Source: Hyaloraphidium curvatum | Lineage: Eukaryota; Monoblepharomycota; Hyaloraphidiomycetes; Hyaloraphidiales; Hyaloraphidiaceae | DNA: 64,000 bases | Assembly (NCBI GenBank): GCA_025558095.1 | Contig: JAIVFI010000022.1 | Coordinates: forward strand, 372,001-436,000 | Direction: 5' to 3' | In this document: positions 56,001-64,000 of the stretch, one piece after another | How positions within the stretch are numbered: the first letter of the stretch is position 1 | Layout: every line of letters begins with the position of its first letter | The notes under the pieces: generated by a model | Told to the model about the DNA's origin: nothing | Database searches by the model: none | The model's input: only the letters and a program-made list of their open reading frames with translations | Made by a program: the position numbers and the translations under genes

Positions 56001-57422
56001 AAAATGAAGTACGCAATAATGCTGGGAACCTCGGGCTTCATGAGCTTCCACGTCGACTTCAACTTGACGCTGGGTTCATTCCGGCTTTAGGCTTGCGCAA
56101 TCGGTCCCCGCAGCCAGGCGAGCCCCAACCTATCGGCATAGAACGTGGCGATGGAGTGCATTGCCCATTTCGAAAGCCAGATTTGCCCCGAGACGAGCGA
56201 GGCCGTTTGGCTCATGTACGTCCTCAGAATCAAGGGCGCAAAGTTCTCCACAAAGTTCTTGGCGAAGGCACCGTACTTCTTCTTGGTGTTCTCCAGGGTT
56301 GGGTTCCCGTAGCGGCTGAAGAGCCTGTTGAGGCAACGGTAGGCCCACTTCTTGGCCTTCCACAAAGGCGCCTTCTCCCGTTCGTCCAGATCCTCGGGCA
56401 TAGCGCTCGCCGGCGGCGGCAAAAGGATGGTCTTGATGAAAAGGTTGCCCCACGAAACCAGCCACGAACGGTCCTGCTGAGTCTTCGACAGCTCCGCCTA
56501 TTGGTAGAGTTTAGCGATGGCGGACGCCGGGAGGGAGCAGCGAGCAGGAACCTGGATGGATTGGAAGTAAGTCTTGATGACCAGCTTCAGCATTTCATGT
56601 GCATCTCTGGATTCCTCTTCGAGCAATTTGCTCCCGATCTTCTCCAGTTGTGGGAAGGTCGCCTTGATGATTTGGTTCAGGGGACCCCGCTTGCCTTCAG
56701 TCTTCCACCTGTCCCACGATCGACCCCGCGATGTCAATGGCCGCTTTGCTTCATGCCTGTCAGGAAGACACAGACCGATAAACGCTGACGACCCGCAGGG
56801 TGGCCAGCAGACCCATCCGGATTTGCTCAACACTTGTGCCCGCCAGACCCTCCCGCACGGCATCCATGAAGCCCGGCCAGCGGTCCGGAAAGTCGTTGTT
56901 GAGCATGCTCCCCACACACTCCGTGAGCTGCACCCTGAAAACCGGGCCCGTCATGGAGGGATCAAACGGAAGCCCAGACGTCCCACATCGCCGATCGGGG
57001 CGCCTTGGCCAGGACGGAAAGGATGTTCGCTCGCAAAATCTCCTTGTCATGATCAGCGATGACGTTGCTGGCGTCGTCTCTCCAGCACCGCGTAACCTTG
57101 TTCTTCAGGTAGATCGCCGCTGATCCGCTCGTCAACCGCCTGTCCACACTTCCGCCGGATCGCTGCCGACCGGACCTGCCTGCTTCACGGAAGGTTCCAC
57201 AGATGTCTCGGCGATGAGATGCAAAAGGACAGAAGGGAAGCCCGCGACGTTCTCGAGCTGGAAGGTGGTGGGCACTCTGAACCGTCAAAAGAACCTGCGT
57301 CCACGCACTTCCTTCAGATGCTGCTCCGCCGCGCTCCTAGCAGCCGGGTCGCCAAGATAAGTCGTTGCCAGGATTGCATGCACCTGGTGCGGATCCGGGG
57401 CGGCCGAAGCCGGGACCGCCAT
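53010..57422 (-). CDS. IPO7: Importin-7/8-type nuclear transport receptor
   Basis: Karyopherin-beta carrying ribosomal proteins and other cargo into the nucleus. Many exons from ATG 57422 to TGA 53010; boundaries not all fixed. Blocks in order: [51 protein letters not shown] (importin-beta N-terminal), [131 protein letters not shown], and the acidic C-terminus [21 protein letters not shown]. This block order is that of IPO7/IPO8/Nmd5. The LINE tail ends about 35 bp past its stop, within the expected 3' UTR. Confidence 0.9.
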
Positions 57423-57521
57423 TTTTGCGATTGTATGTTTGGCCTGCAGCGTCGCGGCGCGGCGGGCCTTTCGCAGATCTCGGCGGGCCCCGCGCCAGTC
57501 TTCCCAACCCGATACCCCAAG
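57423..57521. promoter_or_regulatory. 99-bp divergent start-to-start gap, importin / PSMA6
   Basis: Start codons 57422 (minus) and 57522 (plus) leave 99 bp for both promoters and leaders. No TATA motif is seen. Called from gene geometry only. Confidence 0.5.
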
Positions 57522-58704
57522 ATGTCGCGAGGATCTTCCGGTTCGCGTCTTCCTCCCTTTCTTCGCTGGCGCACATGCAGTTTCGCTCACCGCGCCGCGC
57601 ACCCTGGGCGTTCCTGTCGCGATCCGACGCGTCGATCCCAGCTGGTGGGTGTCTTGCGCGGCGTCTCATCGGAGCGCACACTGACGGGATCGCCCCGGGA
57701 ACGCGCAGGCTATGACCGACACATTACCATTTTCTCTCCCGAGGGCCGGTTGTACCAAGTCGGTGCGTGCTCGAGGGCCGGGGAGGGTGCCTCCGCCGGA
57801 AGCCAACCTACCCATCTAGAGTACGCGTTTAAGGCGATCTCCAGCGCGGGCATTACGTCCGTGGGAGTCAGGGGCCAGGACTGCGCGGTCGTGGTGACGC
57901 AAAAGAAAGTCCCCGTAGGCGCACGGACCGGCCGAACTCTCCCTTCGTACCTGAGCGCTTCGCGTTCTAGGACAAGCTCCTGGATCCCAGCTCTGTGACC
58001 CAGATCTTCCAGATCACTCCGTTTGTGGGCTGTGTCATGACTGGCATGATTGGTGGGCGCCGGACCGGAAAGCGCGCGGCTGGCTCTGGAGTGACGACGT
58101 TGGTCGCCCAGCCGACGGCCGCTCTCAAGTTACCCGCGCACGAATGGAGGCCGCCGAATGGCGCTATAAGTTCGGCTACGAGATCCCCACGGACATGCTT
58201 GCGAAGCGAATCGCCAATATCAACCAGGTGTACACCCAGCAGGCAGCGATGCGGCCACTCGGCGTCTGTGGGTTTGGCAGGCGGACCACCACGGATTCCG
58301 ATTCACCTGCCGCCTTCAGCCATGATACTGATTGGCCACGACGAGGAACGAGGGCCGCAGCTCTTCAAGTGCGACCCGGCGGGCTACTATGTCGGATACA
58401 AGGCGACCGCGGCTGGTGCGAAACAACAGGAGGCGCTGAATCACTTGGAGAAGAAGCTGAAGAAGGAGCCGTCGTTGAGCGAAGAGGAGGCCGTCGAGGT
58501 GCGGACTCGACCTTCCGATGCCTTTCGCGCCGCTCACGAACAGAACCCCAGCTTGCCATCACCACGTTGTCCACCATCCTTTCGATCGATTTCAAGCCGG
58601 GCGAACTGGAAGTGGGGCTGGTAACGAAGCAAGATTCGAAGTTCCGGACGCTTTCGACGGAGGAGATCGACGTGTACCTCGCCCGCATAAGCGAACGCGA
58701 CTGA
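57522..58704 (+). CDS. PSMA6: 20S proteasome subunit alpha-1 (PSMA6)
   Basis: Outer-ring alpha subunit of the 20S core. Exons 57522-57540 (19 nt), 57709-57762, 57820-57914, 57971-58052, 58112-58267, 58320-58498, 58552-58704 join to 245 residues, one less than human. Hallmarks: [30 protein letters not shown] across two introns, [67 protein letters not shown], and the C-terminus [13 protein letters not shown]. The first coding exon is followed by the gene's longest intron (168 nt). Confidence 0.96.
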
Positions 58705-59756
58705 TCTCTATTAGAGGTCGCCCCTTCAACCAGCAGTCCACCAGGCACTACAGCAGTTTGATCCACAATCTGGACGGACCTTTTCAAAACCAAAGACCTC
58801 TAACACTTGCAAAGCGCTTCATTGCAGAACATCAACTGATCTGGCTTCGGAATACGGGAGGAAAAGATTGAGCACTCCTTGCTGCTACTGACACTCCTTG
58901 CCCAGCTTAAAACACAAGTAGGACAACAGCAACCAGTGGATAAATGTGTGCACAATTCCTGTCAGCTGCAGAGCATGCAAATGCGTCTGATGCACTTTGC
59001 ACAGAGAGATAGAACGAGCAATCGTGTTTTCACAGGCCTAACTGACGGCAAGAATGAAGAACTGACTAATATACTATCCGCCACTGCAGGGGTTTTGACT
59101 GCCGTTGCATGCAGATTACATTGTGTCTAAAGGCAAGTTAGCCGCAGAGCTCTACATCTAGATCCACATCTTCATTCATTTAGATACGTTTGGGTGGAAA
59201 TTAAAGCTTTCCGTCCTCCATCGTGCCTACGCCGCCGCCGATTTTCTGGCCCTGCCGCAGTAGGTAGGGAGGGCGGGGTGAGCTACAGCCGAGGGGTGCC
59301 GCCGGTGCCGCCGACCTCCCACCCCTCCCGGCACGTCTCCCGCGCCCGCCCCGCCCGCGCAGCGCAATGGAGCGCGTCCTCCGAGCCACGTCGGGGGTCT
59401 GCGTGCCTCGGACGCGGTCGGTCTGGGGGGGCTGCCCCTCGGGGTTTTGGGCGTGCGCACCGCCCTCCTCCACACGCCCGCAACGCTCCCCGGCCACCAC
59501 AACGGGCAGTGGGTATTTTTGAAATCTGACACCACTTTTGGCGTGGAACCGACCCCCTGCGGTCACGTTCCGGGGTCGTCCGGGCCCGTACGATGCGTTG
59601 CGGCCGAGAAATGGGCGATGTCCGAAACCCCGAGCTACCATGGACACGGTTGGAATCGCAGCGACGGGGACGCACCACCGTTTCGCCGGCACAAGTTAGA
59701 GTCAGTGTCCGTTCGCGCACCAATGTAGAGTCACAGCGGTGCCAGCTAGGACCATT
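58705..59756. other. 1.05-kb gap between PSMA6 and VDAC, content unresolved
   Basis: The only long gap between host genes here, striking because other convergent pairs are 15-150 bp apart. Two halves differ: 58705-59200 is AT-richer and looks like the spacer at 34110-34385; 59200-59750 is very GC-rich with Gly/Arg/Pro-type open frames on both strands. No recognised domain, no clear terminal repeats, no RNA gene found. Confidence 0.5.
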
Positions 59757-61125
59757 CTACTCAAAAGCGAGCGAAAGCCCAAGCTTGTGCACTGTCCGTC
59801 GGAAGGCGATGAGGATACGCGGCAACGGCGCCCAGCTCTTCCAACTCACCGTTCTCCTGAAGCCTGGTGGTGTCGAAGCTACCGGCGAGGGTGACCTTGA
59901 CGCCGGGGCGAAGAATCTGCGAGTAGCTAAGCCCAAGGATGCCTGCGTTGTTGATCTTGGCCTGGCCGTGTCATCGGGACAGTGAGCAGCTGCCATTTTC
60001 CGGTCGTTCATCTGTACGCACCCTGACGGCGGTGTCGCGGTCGAGGACGTAGCGGGTGCCGACTTCGATGGCCACTGGGCCTTCGCTCTTCTTGTCCCAG
60101 ACGGCCCTGGCGCCGGCCTCGACATCGGGGGCAACCCGGTGGAAGTACGAGGCAGTGAATACGTTCAGCGCGTTGTTGCTGGTTGGTGAAGCTTCATGAG
60201 CCGCGACTCCGGGCACCGGAGGGGGCCATAACATCTCACGCGGCAAGCGATACGGCGTAGTCCTTGGCGGTGTAGCCGACGGCGGCGTTGTACTTGGTCA
60301 CCTTGGCCTCCTGCACATCGTAGGCCACCTCGCCCCCAAGGAGGAACCCGTCCGAGCTGCAACAGCCCACAGCACGTGAGGCGCAGACACATGGCTGCAC
60401 GGCGATCCACGAACCCGATCACGGCGTCCGACTGCAGGGTGGGGCCGCGGAAGAGATCGACGCTCGAACGGGCGTACACGTAGTCCTGCTTGTACTCGGC
60501 GGTGGCCTTCGCGTTCCGTTGGCTGCCCGATGTTAAGCGTACTCTCTACCATTCGCAAGGAACGCACTAACCCGACGGCGGGCAGAAGCGAGGCGTCAAG
60601 GGCGAGCTTCAGCCCCTTGGCCACAGTGTTCTCGAGCTCGACGGTGCCGGAGAGCACGTTGCTGGTGCTCCAGCTCTCCGTGATGGTCAATCCTGGACAA
60701 CCAAGGGGTGAGGTCGGCCACGAGGATGATCCGAGACCTTGGCGTACCGCGGGCCTTGTTCGACCACCTTCGAGCAGCCTCAACGTCAACCGCGGACGGC
60801 AAAAGCGGACAGAGCCACCCACTTCGTCTTCAAATCACCGGCGATCGCGCCGCTCTTGTTGTCCTTCGCACCGGTAACGGTGAAGCTCTTCAATCGTAGC
60901 GCGAGCAAGGTCAGCGGATCGGCGCCACACCGGAAGTTGGGGCACGACGCACCACGCCGTTCGAGGCCACGGTCTTGACCTCGAGCTTGACATTTCCGGC
61001 CGGGTAATCCTTCCCAAGGAGGTCGTTGAGGCCCTTGCCAACGTCAGAGTAAGGGATGGCCCTGTTCCCGGTACGGAGAGCCGGTGCGAGAGGGAGGCAA
61101 CCGCGCCCGACAGGCACATGAACAT
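59757..61125 (-). CDS. VDAC: Mitochondrial porin VDAC
   Basis: Voltage-dependent anion channel of the mitochondrial outer membrane, a 19-strand beta barrel. Multi-exon on the minus strand. The probable first exon at 61125 (MFM) splices to AIPYSDVGKGLNDLLGKDYP, the N-terminal helix typical of the family, then KLEVKTVASNGV, SNVLSGTVELENTVAKGLKL, KVTKYNAAVGYTAKDYA, FTASYFHRVAPDVEAGARAV and RYVLDRDTAVR. Then comes NNAGILGLSYSQILRPGVKV (the LxxGxxYxQxLRPGVK end signature) and finally HKLGLSLAFE before the stop at 59757. Start codon choice is inferred from frame, not from homology. Confidence 0.85.
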
Positions 61126-61361
61126 CGTCCGCCGAATCCAAAGCGTGTGAATACCAACGACATGATGAATCCGGTGGCAGACAAGCGGAGGACGCAGGGA
61201 CGGACGACGCAGAAGATGTGCCGGTATCGTCGGACGTCAACAGGCCGCGCGCGAAGCCGGAGCCATCAGCGCAAACGCGTCGCGCCCCCAATGCGACCTG
61301 GAGTCCCACCAACCCCCGGCTCGGGCCGCTCTCATGCCGGGTGACAGTAGAAGGAACCCAC

Positions 61362-64000
61362 ATGGACAAATCGGACCAGGAGCGGGCACTGGTCGCCCTT
61401 GGATTGAGCACCAGCTCGTCGCCCGAGGTTGGCTCCCCACACCGCGATCGTGCAACGCGTTCCAAACCTAGTGACCAGGAGGAGGACGATGTCGACAACC
61501 GATTGACGGAAGGACTGATAGACGGGGCTGACTGGGACGAGCGGAAACTGTCGGAGCTCGATCAAGGCGGGGTGAAGGATGCCGTGCTCAGGGTGCTGTT
61601 CCCACCGGAAGAACGCGGAAGCTTCGGCTCATTCGGATGCCCAGGGAGTCGATCTTCGGCTCTACGCCAAGCAGGTCGAAGAGGAGCTCCAGACCGTGGA
61701 AGACCTTCACATTGTGGACTGTCGGTAATCCAACGGCACGCCCCGGAGCCCTCCTGACGTGACCTGGGACGGGCAGATATCAAGAACAGCCAACTGTTTG
61801 CGGATTTGCACTCCGAGATCCAAGTGGGTCGCCTGGTTCGTGCCGTTGGACTCGAACCGAACTCCGGATCCGCCAGGGTTGCGACACTATTCTAGCTCGG
61901 ATGGAAGCGCTACTCAGCGGATTCCACGCCGAGCTTGGGGCTATAGGCACAGAGATACAGGCGCTCCAAGAGCAGTCTGATTCCTGGAGCACGCGCCATA
62001 AGAACCGAGCTGTACGTGAAACTGCCTTTTGCCGCACCGCGACGCTGACGTAGCAGGCGCCAGGTGGTGCAACAGCAGCTGAACAATGTGCTTGAAGGCC
62101 TCGTCGTAAGCCCGGAGCTCATAAGGTGCCTGCCTGCGTCGTGGTTTCGTGCATACTTAGAAGTTGACGCCGTACCACGCATCGGCAGGAGAATCGCGGA
62201 CGGCGAGGTTGGGGAAGTCTACGTGCAGGCCGTGGCCGAGCTGGACAAGAAGATCGCGTACGTCAAGTCGCAGCAGGGGAAGCCTTTGAGGGCCTTTAGG
62301 GACGTTGGCCCGGAACTGGAGCGTTTAAGATTGAAAGCGAGTGGTCTGGACTCTGCGCTTGACTGGAGCTGGAAAGTCTGACGAAATGTACAGGCAGCGG
62401 ACAAGATACGGACCTTCTTTGCCGAGCGTATGAAGGCGCTGCGGAGCCACAATGCCAACCTGTCAATAGTCCAGCAGAGCTCGTTGCTCAAGTTCAAAGA
62501 GCTGTTCTGGTTCCTCGTCGACCGGCACCAGGATGCGGCGTCAGATTTGCGGCAAAGCTACATGAACACGGTTGAGGCATATTACTATTCGCACTTCGAG
62601 AAGTACATAAAGACGCTCGCAAAGCTACAGGTAGAGCCGCATCGTCGGAGCCCCCGCCACGTACCCTGACCCTCGTTCGCAGATCCCCCCGGGCAAATCT
62701 GAGTTTCTGGGTCAGGATGAGGCGAAGAAGGGTGCGTTCTCATGCCCTTCGGCGAACGATTGATTCTTATGGCGATGGCGCCACAGGCCTGTTTGCCGCC
62801 TCGAAGCCAGCTGTCCGCGACCGAGGGAACGTCTACTCTCTGGGAGACCGCATACAGGTCCTTTCCAACCCGGACCCCGGAATCATTGTCACGCACGTTG
62901 CAGAGGCGAGCAACCAGGTTGGGCGCCTGCAAGTTCCTGTCGCGACCCTTGCTGATCCAGCGCAGCACTTTCCGTACGAGGTCATCTTCAAGAGCTTCAA
63001 TCGGTTGCTCCTTGACAATGCTGCATCCGAGTACGTGTTCATATCGGAGTTCTTCCAGTCTCCACGCCTCCGGCATTCTTTGTCCAAATCTGCCAATGGA
63101 GCCATCCTCGCTGCCGTGACGTTCGTCAGCGTGTTTGGCTCCACGTTGGAGCTCCTGCTGGTGAGCAAGGTCGCCGTCAGATGGACTGCCATTCGCTGAC
63201 CAATCTCCACAACCACCCAGGCGTCCATCAAGAGCTTTGTGGAGGCTACAACAGATGCGATCGCGGTTCTGCTCGCCATACGAATGAACCAACAGCATCA
63301 GTTCATAATGCAGCGCCGCCAGGTTCCTTGTTTGGAGAGCTACTTCAACGCGATCAACATGCTTCTTTGGCCGCGTTTCCAGATGATCATGGACATGCAC
63401 GTGGAAAGCGTTCGCCGGAGTGGCACGGCGCACTTGGTGGGAAACAACAAGGAAGTTCATCCGCACTACGTGAGTGCAAATGCGCTCTGCCTTGGCGCGG
63501 CTGACAGGCGGGGGCCAAAGATTACAAGGCGGTATGCCGAGTTTGCCTCGTCAATCCTCTCGCTGAATCAGGGCTACGAAGATCCTCTCGTTCTGGCTAG
63601 GTTGTGGCTTTTTGGCATCGCGTCCTACTCGAGAGTAACATTTGTCTCGTAGTCTTGCGCGCTTGCGCGGTGAAGTGGATGCACTCCTGTTAAAGATGTC
63701 AGGCGAGATCGCGGACAAGAAAAGCCGTCTCATTTTCATGATCAACAACTACGATTTGGTTCTGCTCATCTTGAATGTAAGTTCCGGACGTCTTCGCCGA
63801 CGCAGTAACCACAAGACCGGTTCAGGAACATTCCGAATCGGCGTTCGACGGCGAAAAGTCGACCTTTCAGGACGCATTGGGGAGCAAGACAGCCGAATAC
63901 GTCGAGGAAGAGCTACGTCCGCACTTTTCTTCCCTCATCGCCTTTGTCACCAAGTTTGAGAGCGTTCTGACCTCGCCCGATACGGCGAAGGAGGAAGAAC
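61362..64000 (+). CDS. VPS52: GARP/EARP complex subunit VPS52 (3' partial)
   Basis: Tethering-complex subunit for endosome-to-Golgi retrograde transport. ATG 61362; the gene runs off the window. Hallmarks: LNNVLEGLVVSPELI, YVQAVAELDKKIAYV, SLLKFKELFWFLVDRHQDAAS, YMNTVEAYYYSHFEKYIKTL, DEAKKGAFSCPS, NRLLLDNAASEYVFISEFFQ, ESYFNAINMLLWPRFQMIM, ITRRYAEFASSILSLNQGY, KSRLIFMINNYDLVLLIL, and the Vps52 C-terminal block ALGSKTAEYVEEELRPHFSS. Many short introns. Divergent from VDAC with 236 bp between starts. Confidence 0.92.

Overview
The window is a gene-dense stretch of eukaryotic nuclear DNA with a retroelement island in the middle. Evidence: every conserved gene is a eukaryotic housekeeping gene, and most are broken by short introns (about 50-75 nt) that I could place from protein continuity. 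Donors are mostly GTGCGT, GTGGGT or GTAGGT-like, three introns are GC-AG, and several coding exons are only 15-18 nt. The host looks like a GC-rich unicellular eukaryote. A soluble pyrophosphatase with a long Ser/Ala/Arg-rich N-terminal extension, an SDP1-like lipase and a plant-type sphingoid-base phosphatase make an alga or relative likely, but the lineage is inference.

Left arm (1-34 kb): CMS1, QCR7, BRF1, APC10, beta-adaptin, BMS1, TMEM170-like, DDB1, cap methyltransferase, RPN10, patatin-like lipase homologue, LCB-phosphate phosphatase, inorganic pyrophosphatase, VPS33, mitochondrial DnaJ, ZCCHC10, ribosomal protein uS12 (RPS23), HPt phosphotransfer protein and CDT1. Genes alternate strands almost strictly. 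Convergent stop codons are often only 15-50 bp apart and divergent start codons only 80-240 bp apart, so 3' UTRs must overlap and promoters are probably shared.

Centre (34.4-53 kb): a Russian-doll retroelement cluster. A LINE on the minus strand is split by a decayed Ty1/copia element (145-bp LTRs, target duplication gtctg). That element is split by an apparently intact Ty1/copia element (224-bp LTRs identical by eye, target duplication tgagg, one 1634-aa gag-pol frame). A short LINE tail has also inserted at the LTR edge of the older copia. Next comes an unusual unit of about 6 kb (45.6-51.6 kb). It encodes a Crypton-like tyrosine recombinase with a GCR1_C DNA-binding domain and, 0.4 kb further on, an intron-containing serine recombinase. 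The unit is bracketed by similar TATAC-n-GTATA sites next to GTCAC/GTGAC clusters. This is the best candidate for something undescribed. A second LINE copy (51.7-53 kb) lies against the 3' end of the importin gene.

Right arm (53-64 kb): importin-7/8, proteasome alpha-1 (PSMA6), VDAC porin and VPS52 (cut by the window end), again in alternating orientation.

Exon coordinates come from reading frames and splice-site inspection alone. Where a gene is given only as a span, its internal exons were recognised but not all boundaries were fixed.
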